From NCBI RefSeq assembly GCF_000429405.1, contig NZ_AUBU01000003.1, positions 124,001-188,000 of the forward strand: a DNA stretch of 64,000 bases. Direction: 5' to 3'. Under the pieces are notes generated by a model, which did not search any database, was not told the DNA's origin, and worked only from the letters and a program-made list of their open reading frames with translations. The position numbers and the translations under genes are program-made. Positions 25,207 through 33,946 of this stretch are shown here, piece by piece. The DNA comes from Algoriphagus marincola DSM 16067. Lineage in GTDB: Bacteria; Bacteroidota; Bacteroidia; Cytophagales; Cyclobacteriaceae. Within the stretch, counting starts at the first letter, position 1; every line of letters starts with the position of its first letter.

Positions 25207-26204
25207 AGAACCTGTTTAACTGGATCCTTCGGCTTTTAGTCAAAATTGCTCTCCACCTTTTTTACAGGAGAATTTATGTGAAGGGAAAGGAAAATATTCC
25301 TAAAAACCGTCCAATCATCCTAGTAGCCAATCATCAAAATGCACTGATTGACCCCCTTCTCCTTGCCACACATACCAGATTGAACCCTTGGTTTTTGACA
25401 CGGGCATCAGTTTTCAAAAAACCATTCATCGCCAAGATTCTTCACTTTATCCGCATGCTTCCCGTGTATCGGGTTCGGGATGGTTTTTCTACCATTCAGC
25501 AAAATCAAAAAACATTCGAGGCAACTTTTGAAGTGCTCCGAAGAAATGGAACCGTCATCATTTTCGCAGAAGGTACGCATAGCCATGTGCGCAACTTAAG
25601 ACCACTAAGCAAGGGCTTCACCCGGATGGCATTTGGACTGAAGGAGAAGTATCCTGAATCAGAGCCGGTCATTTTGCCAGTGGCCATGGAATTCAGCGCT
25701 CATAAGCGAAGTGGCTCAACGGTGAGAATAACCTTTGGAAATCCCATTTCGGTAGATCTTCCTCCATCCAAGTCCGGCCTGCTTACCAAGAAAGTAGAGC
25801 AATCACTTCGAGAGATGGTTGTATTGATTCCTGAAGATAATTATGAGAAAAACCTTCAAAATCTTATTGATGCAGAGGTAGATCTTACTATAAAACAAGG
25901 AGTTAATGATTTTTTGGAAAAAGGTATAATCGACTATCAATACGAAAGCCCTTCCGGCCTTCGCAATAAATTGATGAAACTCTTCCACTTGCCTTTGTAT
26001 TGGATTTGGCTATGGATAAAACCTAAAATAGATGACCATGTCTTTTATGCCACTTTCAAGTTTTTAATAGGCTTCTTTTTGGGGCCTTTATGGTACTTTT
26101 TGATGATTTGGGCGATTTTCGAAAGTGGTCAAGCAGCTTGGGCTTTGACTTTTTTCATCATGGCTATTATCAGTTTGTTCTGGAATAAAACCCTACAAGA
26201 ATAA
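25203..26204 (+). CDS. membrane glycerophospholipid acyltransferase (PlsC-like)
   Basis: 333 residues from ATG 25203, which overlaps the transporter stop; longer in-frame starts lie inside that gene. Acyltransferase blocks: VANHQNALIDP (His44 with Asp50, block I), RMLPVYRVRDG, FAEGTHSH (block III, normally FPEGTRS) and VILPVAMEFS (block IV). A C-terminal pair of hydrophobic segments (about 270-330) suggests membrane anchoring. It likely transfers acyl groups to a glycerol-phosphate or related acceptor. Coupling to a BASS transporter is not obviously explained. Confidence 0.85.
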   Translation: MKNLFNWILRLLVKIALHLFYRRIYVKGKENIPKNRPIILVANHQNALIDPLLLATHTRLNPWFLTRASVFKKPFIAKILHFIRMLPVYRVRDGFSTIQQNQKTFEATFEVLRRNGTVIIFAEGTHSHVRNLRPLSKGFTRMAFGLKEKYPESEPVILPVAMEFSAHKRSGSTVRITFGNPISVDLPPSKSGLLTKKVEQSLREMVVLIPEDNYEKNLQNLIDAEVDLTIKQGVNDFLEKGIIDYQYESPSGLRNKLMKLFHLPLYWIWLWIKPKIDDHVFYATFKFLIGFFLGPLWYFLMIWAIFESGQAAWALTFFIMAIISLFWNKTLQE

Positions 26205-26240
26205 GCCTTTCCTTACCAAATAAAATTTGGCAGGAATGTG

Positions 26241-26248
26241 TAACTTTG
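26241..26248 (+). promoter_or_regulatory. possible -7 element for hppD
   Basis: TAACTTTG fits TAnnTTTG, 33 bases before the ATG. No TTG at the right distance upstream. Confidence 0.4.
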
Positions 26249-26281
26249 AGGGAAGAATAGGAAACCCAAAATATAAAAACC

Positions 26282-27376
26282 ATGACAGAAGATTTCTTGC
26301 CAATCAATGGCACCGACTATGTCGAACTTTATGTGGGAAATGCTAAGCAGTCTGCTCTTTTCTACCAATATGCCTTCGGATTCGAACTCATCGCCTATGC
26401 TGGACCGGAAACAGGAATCCGAGATCGTGCTTCGTATGTATTGAAGCAGGATAAGATCAGACTTGTACTCACTTCTCCTATGGTAGCAGACCATCCAATC
26501 TCACAGCACATCCAAAAGCATGGGGACGGAGTAAAAGTCCTGGCTCTTTGGGTGGATGATGCTGCTAAGTCTTGGTATGAGACTACTTCAAGAGGTGCAG
26601 AATCAGTAGCTGAGCCCAAAACCATCACCGATGAGTTTGGTGAGGTAAAAGTAGCTTCCATCAAAACTTATGGAGATACCATCCATACTTTCGTAGAGCG
26701 AAAAAATTATAAAGGTATATTTCTTCCAGGCTACAAATCCAGAAAAAGTACTTATCAATCAACTTCAATTGGCCTAAAATACATCGACCACTGCGTAGGT
26801 AATGTGGAGTTGGGTGAAATGAACAAGTGGGTTGATTTTTATGAAAATGTGATGGGCTTCAAATTGCTGATCACTTTTGATGATAAGGATATCTCCACGG
26901 AATATTCTGCTTTGATGTCCAAGGTAGTCTCCAATGGAAATGGCTACATCAAGTTTCCTATCAACGAACCTGCTGAAGGAAAGAAAAAGTCACAAATCGA
27001 AGAATACCTTGATTTCTACAATGGAGCTGGCGTACAGCACATGGCCATTGCCACGGACGATATCATACACACAGTGGGTGAGCTGAGAAAACGGGGAGTT
27101 GAATTCCTTGAGGTTCCTTCCACCTACTACGACGATTTACTGGATCGCGTAGGCACCATAGATGAAGACCTTCAACCCTTAAAGGACCTCAATATTCTTG
27201 TAGACCGAGATGATGAAGGTTACCTCCTTCAGATATTTACTAAGCCACTCCAAGATAGGCCTACCCTATTCATTGAAATAATTCAGCGAAAAGGTGCCAC
27301 ATCTTTTGGAAAAGGAAATTTCAAAGCACTCTTCGAAGCCATCGAACGAGAGCAAGAACTCCGTGGAAATTTATAA
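26282..27376 (+). CDS. hppD: 4-hydroxyphenylpyruvate dioxygenase
   Basis: 364 residues. Converts 4-hydroxyphenylpyruvate to homogentisate in tyrosine degradation, using Fe(II) and O2. Two vicinal-oxygen-chelate halves; the iron ligands are in the second: His170 (IDHCVGNV), His253 (GVQHMAIAT) and Glu332 (FIEIIQR). The substrate-side GKGNFKALFEAIEREQ tail closes the active site as in the family. Homogentisate dioxygenase, the usual partner, is not adjacent. A strong terminator follows. Confidence 0.95.
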   Translation: MTEDFLPINGTDYVELYVGNAKQSALFYQYAFGFELIAYAGPETGIRDRASYVLKQDKIRLVLTSPMVADHPISQHIQKHGDGVKVLALWVDDAAKSWYETTSRGAESVAEPKTITDEFGEVKVASIKTYGDTIHTFVERKNYKGIFLPGYKSRKSTYQSTSIGLKYIDHCVGNVELGEMNKWVDFYENVMGFKLLITFDDKDISTEYSALMSKVVSNGNGYIKFPINEPAEGKKKSQIEEYLDFYNGAGVQHMAIATDDIIHTVGELRKRGVEFLEVPSTYYDDLLDRVGTIDEDLQPLKDLNILVDRDDEGYLLQIFTKPLQDRPTLFIEIIQRKGATSFGKGNFKALFEAIEREQELRGNL

Positions 27377-27382
27377 GATTTG

Positions 27383-27408
27383 AGCCGACCATTGGTCGGC
27401 TTTTTTTA
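27383..27408 (+). terminator. terminator after hppD
   Basis: 8-bp stem AGCCGACC / GGTCGGCT with ATT loop, then seven T. Confidence 0.92.
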
Positions 27409-27430
27409 TATTTAAAAAAGCTGATCAATT

Positions 27431-28015
27431 ATGAAAAAATTACTCTCTCTAGGTGGCACCTTAGTGAAAGGTGGCATTTTTTTCTTACTCCCACTTGTTC
27501 TTTTCGTAGTAATTCTGGAAAAGGCAGTACAAATCATTCGACCACTCAGTGATTTAATGAGAAAGAGTTTAGGACTGGCAAATAATCAAGTCATTACTCC
27601 CTTTATATTTTCGGTTCTTGTCGTGCTTTTTTGCTGCCTAATTGCAGGGATAATTGCCAAAAGAGGCCTAGGAAAAAAAATGATGTCATGGATCGAAAAC
27701 AACGTTTTGGTCTTATTTCCAGGATATAAATTAATCAAAACTACCTTCGAGCAACGGGCAGGAATTCGGGAAAACCATGATTTCCCGGTAGTATTGGTTC
27801 CAATTGACGGATGGATGCTGGCTTATATCGTAGAGGAATTAGAAGATAATCAGGTTGTTGTATTCGTTCCTTCTGCTCCAGACTCATGGAGTGGAAATTT
27901 GGTGATTTTTGATCGGGAGAAGGTCAAGCACACCAAGCTAACCAAAGCCGATGTATCAAAAATGTCCAGAACTCTAGGAGTAGGAAGTAGGGAGATTTTA
28001 AAGGAAAAATTCTAA
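27431..28015 (+). CDS. DUF502 membrane protein
   Basis: 194 residues. Two membrane segments: about 12-33 (KGGIFFLLPLVLFVVILEKA) and 57-76 (PFIFSVLVVLFCCLIAGIIA). The conserved core follows: NVLVLFPGYKLIKTTFEQRAG, FPVVLVPIDGWMLAYIVEEL, VVVFVPSAPDSWSGNLVIFDREKV. The family is widespread and uncharacterised; plant homologues (LCV/COV) act in membrane trafficking-related patterning, bacterial roles are unknown. Stands between a terminator and a convergent gene. Confidence 0.88.
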   Translation: MKKLLSLGGTLVKGGIFFLLPLVLFVVILEKAVQIIRPLSDLMRKSLGLANNQVITPFIFSVLVVLFCCLIAGIIAKRGLGKKMMSWIENNVLVLFPGYKLIKTTFEQRAGIRENHDFPVVLVPIDGWMLAYIVEELEDNQVVVFVPSAPDSWSGNLVIFDREKVKHTKLTKADVSKMSRTLGVGSREILKEKF

Positions 28016-28045
28016 ATCCTCACAGAATTCAACTTGCTAATCGTT

Positions 28046-28822
28046 TTAATGAAAGTCAAACCAGAGCGAAACTGGATTCAAGTTTGACTGACTTTCATTT
28101 GCAATCTCCTTAGATGAGTTGGGTTGCAATGACTGCTGGCTTGGCTGGAACATAAACTGGAAGCTCAAGTCCGAATTCTCAACCCTTTCGTCACTTTGGC
28201 TGCTTGGAGTGAACTTCAAGACCGATTCCCCAACCATTGTAGAAACTCGCACAGAAACAGCTGTAAAATCAAGCTTCAGACTCTCAAAAGATTCGACTAC
28301 TAGGTTTGAACTAGTCAGCTGATTGGTTTTCAAGTCAATTTCTCCAAACTCCTTGATCTTATTTTGCCAAGAAGCATTTTCCAAACGGTCCTCCTCAATA
28401 TCAAATTTTAAACCGAGTGATTTACTAGTAAGTGCATTTGAACCCTCTGCCTCTAGCTTCAATCTACCATCTCCAAAAATCGTCCAGGTAAGCACGATGG
28501 ATTCCGGTAAATAGAATGATTTGACCTGTATCGAACCGTCCTTATTTCTCTTCCAACTGTAGGAGTCAAAAGCACTTTCGATGCCTTCTAATTCAGGAAT
28601 CTGAGCGAAAGGAAGAACATGCATCCCAACCTTCACTTTTTCGAGCCCTCCGGATGCTTTAGCAAATACAAAGATCTTATCCTCAACTCGTATTTGTAGA
28701 TCGATGGTTGATTCACGAACGACAATCGTTGACTTTTTAATGTCTTCCGAACCGCTCGAAAATGGGATTACAAAAAGACTGTTCCAAATGATCAGAAATG
28801 TAAAAACAGAGTTTGTAAACAT
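28046..28822 (-). CDS. exported protein of unknown function (258 aa)
   Basis: An N-terminal hydrophobic segment (SVFTFLIIWNSLFVIPFSSG) is probably a signal peptide. The mature part is beta-rich with repeated charged strands (STIDLQIRVEDKIFVFAKASGG, SIVLTWTIFGDGRLKLEAEG, LKLDFTAVSVRVSTMVGESV), a Gln/Ser-rich linker near 228-246 (QPSQQSLQPNSSKE) and a final SLWFDFH. The central strands with aromatic spacing resemble a beta-sandwich carbohydrate-binding or galactose-mutarotase-like N-terminal fold, but I cannot name a family. Convergent with DUF502. Confidence 0.6.
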   Translation of the reverse strand: MFTNSVFTFLIIWNSLFVIPFSSGSEDIKKSTIVVRESTIDLQIRVEDKIFVFAKASGGLEKVKVGMHVLPFAQIPELEGIESAFDSYSWKRNKDGSIQVKSFYLPESIVLTWTIFGDGRLKLEAEGSNALTSKSLGLKFDIEEDRLENASWQNKIKEFGEIDLKTNQLTSSNLVVESFESLKLDFTAVSVRVSTMVGESVLKFTPSSQSDERVENSDLSFQFMFQPSQQSLQPNSSKEIANESQSNLNPVSLWFDFH

Positions 28823-29015
28823 ATTGGGGTGATGAGAATGCTAAAGTACTTTTTTCTTGATGAATTAGAAACCAAAATGGCTTGTAACAATAACCGGGCC
28901 TCTAGAAAATCGATTTGCAAGAAGAAGGTTTATTTTAGGAATGGATTTAAGGAGATTAAATGGCATTTTTTGACATTTTACATATCTTAGAATCGCACAA
29001 ACAATTTTTAAAGAA

Positions 29016-30746
29016 ATGACTACGATAGACCCTGCAATCTTAGTAAAAGCCCAAAGCTGGCTTCAAGGAAATGTTGATGAAGAAACCAAATCGGCCATAC
29101 GAAAACTTCAGGACGAAGATCCTAAAGAATTTATAGACTCTTTTTATCAAGATCTGGAATTTGGGACTGGTGGACTCCGAGGATTGATGGGCGTCGGCAC
29201 CAACCGAATGAATATCTACACCGTGGCTATGGCCACACAAGGACTTGCTAATTACCTTTTAGCATCTTTTCCACATGACTCCATCAGCGTGGTCATCACT
29301 CACGACAGCCGAATCAATAACACTCTTTTTGCAAAAACCACAGCGGATGTGTTCACTGCCAATAGCATCAAGGTATATTACTTCCGCGAAATGCGACCTA
29401 CTCCCATGCTTTCATTTGCAGTAAGGCATTTTGGATGCAAAAGTGGTGTCATGATCACTGCCTCTCACAACCCCAAGGAGTACAATGGATACAAAGCCTA
29501 TTGGGAAGATGGAGCTCAAGTAGTCGCTCCACATGACAAAAACATCATCACTGAGGTACAAAAAATCACCTCTTTTGATCTCGTTAATTGGGATAAAAAT
29601 GATGACTTGATCGAGTATATCGAAGAGGATTTTGACCAAATCTATTTGGATAAAGTAAAAGGCCTTAGTCTGGAACCATCAGCTATTCAAAAGCAGAAGG
29701 ATATGCCGATAGTTTTCTCTCCTATCCATGGAGCTTCCGGCAAAATGGTACCTGAAGCTTTGGAGGCATTTGGTTTTGAAAATATCCATGTTGTCAAGGA
29801 GCAAGCAGAGCCGGATGGCACCTTTCCAACTGTGATCTACCCAAATCCAGAAGAAGCTGAGGCACTGGCAATGTCAATCGAATTAGGAAAAAAAGTAAGT
29901 GCAGAACTGATTTTGGCATGTGATCCGGATGGTGATCGCTACGCAGCCGTTGTCCCAAATGAAGAAGGCGAGTTTGAATTGCTAAATGGAAATCAAACAG
30001 GCACCCTTCTCACCTATTATCTCCTCAGCAAGTGGAAAGAAGCAGGAAAGTTGAACGGAAAGCAGTTTATGGTTAATACCATCGTAACTACTGAGTTGAT
30101 CAATCGCATTGCTGAGGGATTTGGAGTGAAATGCTTCAATGTATTGACCGGATTTAAAAATATCGCAGCAATCATTCGTGATCTCGAGGGAAAAGAAACC
30201 TTCATTGGAGGCGGAGAGGAATCCTATGGTTATTTGGTGGGAGATTTTGTCCGTGACAAAGACGGCGTAAGTGCTTGTGCCATGGTCGCAGAGGCAATTG
30301 CCTATTACAAAACGCAGGGAAAAACCGTTTTTGAAGTCTTGGCAGAAGTATATCAGCAATTCGGTTTTTACAAAGAATCATTGATTTCTATCACCAAAAA
30401 GGGTAAAGACGGAGCAGAACAGATTCAGGCTTTGATGATGGACTTCAGAACCAATCCTCCCAAAACCATGGATGGAATAGCTGTAGAAACCATCTATGAT
30501 GTCAAGGAAAGCACGATTCAGCATGTCAAGAGCGGTAAAAAAGAAAAACTTGATTTGGACTCTTCCAATGTCATGCAATTCTATTTGGAAGATGGTAGTA
30601 AGATTTCTGCAAGACCTTCCGGTACAGAACCAAAAATCAAATACTATTTCTCAGTCAGTGCACCTTTAGAAAATGTATCTGACTATCGGAAAGTGGAGCA
30701 GGAATTAACGAAAAGGCTAGAAGGACTGAAACAGTATTTCTCATAA
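29016..30746 (+). CDS. phosphohexomutase (phosphoglucomutase/phosphomannomutase)
   Basis: 576 residues, the length of PgcA-type alpha-D-phosphohexomutases. Catalytic serine loop TASHNPKEYNGYKAYW (the phosphoserine is in TASHNP), metal loop DPDGDRYA, sugar loop GGGEESYGYL and phosphate loop RPSGTEPKIKYYF. It interconverts glucose-1-P/glucose-6-P or the mannose equivalents, feeding polysaccharide and glycolytic pools. An N-terminal extension of about 40 residues precedes domain 1 (FGTGGLRGLMGVGTNRMN). It shares a terminator with egtD. Confidence 0.93.
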   Translation: MTTIDPAILVKAQSWLQGNVDEETKSAIRKLQDEDPKEFIDSFYQDLEFGTGGLRGLMGVGTNRMNIYTVAMATQGLANYLLASFPHDSISVVITHDSRINNTLFAKTTADVFTANSIKVYYFREMRPTPMLSFAVRHFGCKSGVMITASHNPKEYNGYKAYWEDGAQVVAPHDKNIITEVQKITSFDLVNWDKNDDLIEYIEEDFDQIYLDKVKGLSLEPSAIQKQKDMPIVFSPIHGASGKMVPEALEAFGFENIHVVKEQAEPDGTFPTVIYPNPEEAEALAMSIELGKKVSAELILACDPDGDRYAAVVPNEEGEFELLNGNQTGTLLTYYLLSKWKEAGKLNGKQFMVNTIVTTELINRIAEGFGVKCFNVLTGFKNIAAIIRDLEGKETFIGGGEESYGYLVGDFVRDKDGVSACAMVAEAIAYYKTQGKTVFEVLAEVYQQFGFYKESLISITKKGKDGAEQIQALMMDFRTNPPKTMDGIAVETIYDVKESTIQHVKSGKKEKLDLDSSNVMQFYLEDGSKISARPSGTEPKIKYYFSVSAPLENVSDYRKVEQELTKRLEGLKQYFS

Positions 30747-30753
30747 AACTAGC

Positions 30754-30786
30754 AAAAGCAGGATATCAAAATCCTGCTTTTTTTAT
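30754..30786. terminator. bidirectional terminator between phosphohexomutase and egtD
   Basis: 11-bp stem AAAAGCAGGAT / ATCCTGCTTTT with loop ATCAAA. The T side runs into the egtD stop codon. Confidence 0.9.
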
Positions 30787-31751
30787 ACCCTTTGCCAAAG
30801 GACATCAGTAAAGTAATCTTCCGTATCATTAAAAAAGTCAATAACCTTAAAGCCAGCATTTGCGGCAAGAGACTGAATTTCACTGATTCCATACTTCCTA
30901 CTTGTCTCTGTCCAAATAGGTTCAAAAGCCTCAAAAGAAACGATTTTTCCAGCTTCGGAGAAGGTGACCTGCTGATTTTTTAAGGAGACTAAATAGCTGC
31001 GACATTCACCGGTAATCGGGTTATAAGTCGGCCAATGCTTAAAGTTATTCCGGTCAAAGTTTGCAGACAACTCCCGATTGATTCGATCCAAAAGATTGAA
31101 ATTAAATTCCTTCGTCACTCCGTGGGAGTCATTATAAGCCTTCAAGATTATTTCCGGGTCTTTCTTTAAGTCGATACCCAGCAATAGCCAATCGTGCGTT
31201 TGACATCCAGCAGCAATTTGGTTCAGAATATCCTTCGCTTCATCAAGGTCAAAATTCCCAATATTCGATCCCAAAAAAAGTGTTAGCGTGGGCTTGCCAT
31301 TCTCCCAAGGCCTCAATTTCATTGCCTCCCTGTAAGAAGATTGAAGTGGCTTTATATCGATCCCAGGAAGCTCACGAAGTGTCTTTTCTTCTAATTCCTT
31401 GAGTACCGAACCGGAAAAATCAACCGGAAAGTAAGTGAAATTGACATCAGGTTTAGATTTGAGGTATCGGAGCAAAATCCGAGTTTTCAATCCATCACCG
31501 GCACCAAGTTCCACCAAATTAAAATCATGTGTCACTTTGAGAATTGCTGAAAAAATGGCTTCATGCTGTCTTTCCAAAATTTCAAACTCCTTTCTGGTTA
31601 GATAATATTCCGGAAGGGACATGATTTTTTGAAAGAGCTTATCCCCTTTTTCATCATAGAAGTATTTGGAGGAGAGTCGCTTTGGATATTGATTAAGCCC
31701 TGAAAGCACTTCGCTCAGGAATGCATTTTTCTTAGAATCGGAATCAGTCAT
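30783..31751 (-). CDS. egtD: histidine N-alpha-trimethyltransferase EgtD
   Basis: 322 residues. Makes hercynine from histidine with three S-adenosylmethionine, the first ergothioneine step. Landmarks: LPEYYLTRKEFEIL (substrate-side tyrosines, about 46-60), the SAM loop VELGAGDGLKTR (80-91), YFPVDFSGSVLKEL and LFLGSNIGNFDLDEA, all characteristic of the family. It follows egtB by three bases in the same direction, so both steps are made together. Confidence 0.93.
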   Translation of the reverse strand: MTDSDSKKNAFLSEVLSGLNQYPKRLSSKYFYDEKGDKLFQKIMSLPEYYLTRKEFEILERQHEAIFSAILKVTHDFNLVELGAGDGLKTRILLRYLKSKPDVNFTYFPVDFSGSVLKELEEKTLRELPGIDIKPLQSSYREAMKLRPWENGKPTLTLFLGSNIGNFDLDEAKDILNQIAAGCQTHDWLLLGIDLKKDPEIILKAYNDSHGVTKEFNFNLLDRINRELSANFDRNNFKHWPTYNPITGECRSYLVSLKNQQVTFSEAGKIVSFEAFEPIWTETSRKYGISEIQSLAANAGFKVIDFFNDTEDYFTDVLWQRV

Positions 31752-31754
31752 TTT

Positions 31755-32900
31755 TTAAAGGGATTTGGCAAGGCGAATGCCCATAAACTGCCATCTAAAT
31801 TGTGGGTGGAAAAAATTTCTGTAAGTAGGTCGAGAGTGATTCTCGGAGGTAGCGACAGAAGCACCGCGTAAAACCATCTGGTTTACCATAAATTTACCAT
31901 TGTACTCTCCCAAAGCACCTGGAGCAATACTAAACCCGGGATAAGGCAAATAGGCCGAATTGGTCCATTCCCAGCGTTTTCCCCAAGAAAATTCAGGTTG
32001 GGCTACTTCCCATTCAAACTCCGTGGGTAGTCTCGCTCCTTTCCATGCCGCAAAAGCGGATGCTTCATAAAAGTTGACATGTGCTAAGCTTGCTTCAAAG
32101 TCAAGGTCTTTGCGACCTGCAAGCGTGTAATAAGTCCATTTTCCGTCAACTTTCTCCCAATAAAGAGGAGCTTTTTGGGATTGATTTTGAACCCATGACC
32201 ATCCTTCATCATGCCAATACCTAGATTCTTCATAAGCTCCAGATTCCATAAATTCCAAATATTCTCCATTTGTGACTAAGGAAGAGGCGATAGAAAATGG
32301 TTCTAAGAATACCCTATGCACCCTTAGCTCATTGTCAAAGCAAAAATCATTACCACTATAACCGATTTCGTAGATTCCCTCCTTCACATCGATCCAGTGA
32401 CTTTTAGCTTCAGTACTATATTCCTGAATATCCATGACTGCAGGTTCAAGAGGATTGTGCCAAAGGGAATATTTCAAATCCGTGATCAGAAGCTCCTGAT
32501 GCTGCTGCTCATGATTGAGTCCCAAGGTGATGAGTTTCACCACCTCTTCCTTAGCATCCTGGATTAATTGAGACATCGCTTCATCCACATACGCTCGGTA
32601 TTCAAAGACTTCACTGACAGCAGGTCTTGTCATGAGACCGCGCTGGTTTCTCGCCGTCCTTCTGCCCATTGCATTATAGTAGGAATTGAAAAGGAAGTTA
32701 AACTGTGGGTGTTTTACCTGATATCCTTTTAGATAATTAACCAAAATAAACTGCTCAAAAAACCAAGTGGTATGAGCGAGGTGCCACTTTGGAGGGCTCA
32801 CTTCCTCTGATGCCTGTAGGCTAAAATCTTCAATTAGGAGGTTTTTACATAGATTTACAGAATGGGAGCGTATCGATTGATACTGCTTCAAAAGACTCAT
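31755..32900 (-). CDS. egtB: ergothioneine sulfoxide synthase EgtB
   Basis: 381 residues, slightly shorter than actinobacterial EgtB. The N-terminal DinB-like domain carries PPKWHLAHTTWFFEQF and NHEQQHQELL; likely Fe ligands are His43, His130 and His134 by analogy. The C-terminal FGE/sulfatase-modifying domain (from about 165) has LEPFSIASSLVTNGEYLEF, GARLPTEFEWE, WEWTNSAY and ends RNFFHPQFRWQFMGIRLAKSL. It joins a thiol to hercynine with O2. No egtA, egtC or egtE gene is adjacent, so the thiol donor and the C-S lyase must come from elsewhere. Confidence 0.93.
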   Translation of the reverse strand: MSLLKQYQSIRSHSVNLCKNLLIEDFSLQASEEVSPPKWHLAHTTWFFEQFILVNYLKGYQVKHPQFNFLFNSYYNAMGRRTARNQRGLMTRPAVSEVFEYRAYVDEAMSQLIQDAKEEVVKLITLGLNHEQQHQELLITDLKYSLWHNPLEPAVMDIQEYSTEAKSHWIDVKEGIYEIGYSGNDFCFDNELRVHRVFLEPFSIASSLVTNGEYLEFMESGAYEESRYWHDEGWSWVQNQSQKAPLYWEKVDGKWTYYTLAGRKDLDFEASLAHVNFYEASAFAAWKGARLPTEFEWEVAQPEFSWGKRWEWTNSAYLPYPGFSIAPGALGEYNGKFMVNQMVLRGASVATSENHSRPTYRNFFHPQFRWQFMGIRLAKSL

Positions 32901-32934
32901 GAATCAAAAATTAGTAAGTCTTAAATTTATAAAA

Positions 32935-33882
32935 TCATCCCTCCTTTCCCAAATGAATCAGAGCCTCTCCCACGTTAATTACTGGTAAATTATTTAAGCC
33001 AATTATATGGCCATCAGAAGGAGCTTTGACTGGGATTTTAATTTGGCCGTAAGGATCGGTAATCCTTGCTAATATCTGTCCCTTTTTTACTTGATCCCCT
33101 GCTTTCACAGAGGCATTAAAAATTCCTGATGATTTTGCTCTGATCCAGGAAGATTCCTTCAGAACAATGGTTTCTCTCCTTTCGGGGTTTTCCTCAATCA
33201 TACCAAGATGATGAAGAATTCGTTTAGTACCAGCAACACCTTCATCCGTTGATAATTCGTCGATTCGCATGGATTCCCCTCCTTCAAATACAATCAGTTG
33301 CTTTCCGGCCGAATAAGCGGTTTTTCGAAAAGACTTATCAATCAATTTCGAATTGACTACATAATAGGTCCCGAAGACCTCAGCTAATTTCCAGGCCTTT
33401 TTATCCTTAAAATCTACCCGAACCTGTGGTTGATTGGCTAGCATTCGTCCCCCTGTGTGAAAATCTATCCCCAAATCAATCTGAGGAATAATCTCTTCGC
33501 TCAATATGTAAGCAATTTGCCCTGCAAGGGAGCCTTTTTTACTTCCAGGGAAGCTTCTGTTTAGATCTCGTCCATCAGGAAAAGTTCTGCTATTTGATAG
33601 AAAACCATAAATATTGACCAAGGGAATGATGATGACAGTACCCAAAAGCAAGTCCAGGCCGGCATCAATTTCATCCAAAATCCTTCTAGCAGTCACTATC
33701 CCATTGATCTCGTCACCATGTACTCCACCTGTGATTAAAACCACAGGACCAGGCTCTTTCGCAGACCTTATAAAGATCGGAAGATCAATCAGCGTATGAG
33801 TAGGAAGCTTTGCGATTGGGATTTCTATGTTGACAGATTGGCCAGGTCGGATCTTGACTCCGTTAATACTTAATTCTTTCAT
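32935..33882 (-). CDS. succinylglutamate desuccinylase/aspartoacylase-family zinc hydrolase
   Basis: 315 residues from ATG 33882; an upstream in-frame ATG at 33996 would run across the murB start and is rejected. Zinc motif GGVHGDEINGI (about 53-63), the NSRTFPDGRDLNRSFPG arginine/asparagine pair of the M14 AstE/AspA fold, and DFHTGG for the third ligand. The C-terminal 80 residues (VKAGDQVKKGQILARITD, IKIPVKAPSDGHIIG) have the look of a biotinyl/lipoyl-like hammerhead, common in this subgroup. It deacylates an N-acyl amino acid or similar amide; the substrate is unknown. It diverges from murB by 64 bp. Confidence 0.87.
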   Translation of the reverse strand: MKELSINGVKIRPGQSVNIEIPIAKLPTHTLIDLPIFIRSAKEPGPVVLITGGVHGDEINGIVTARRILDEIDAGLDLLLGTVIIIPLVNIYGFLSNSRTFPDGRDLNRSFPGSKKGSLAGQIAYILSEEIIPQIDLGIDFHTGGRMLANQPQVRVDFKDKKAWKLAEVFGTYYVVNSKLIDKSFRKTAYSAGKQLIVFEGGESMRIDELSTDEGVAGTKRILHHLGMIEENPERRETIVLKESSWIRAKSSGIFNASVKAGDQVKKGQILARITDPYGQIKIPVKAPSDGHIIGLNNLPVINVGEALIHLGKEG

Positions 33883-33946
33883 AAATCCTCTTGGGAATTC
33901 GGTTCTATTTTCATTAAAAAACTTTTTCTTTGCAGAGATACAGCCC

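Noticed and set aside
33827..33946. Longer MurB starting at 33827
   Set aside because: It would overlap the start of the divergent AstE-like gene, and the extra residues do not resemble MurB.
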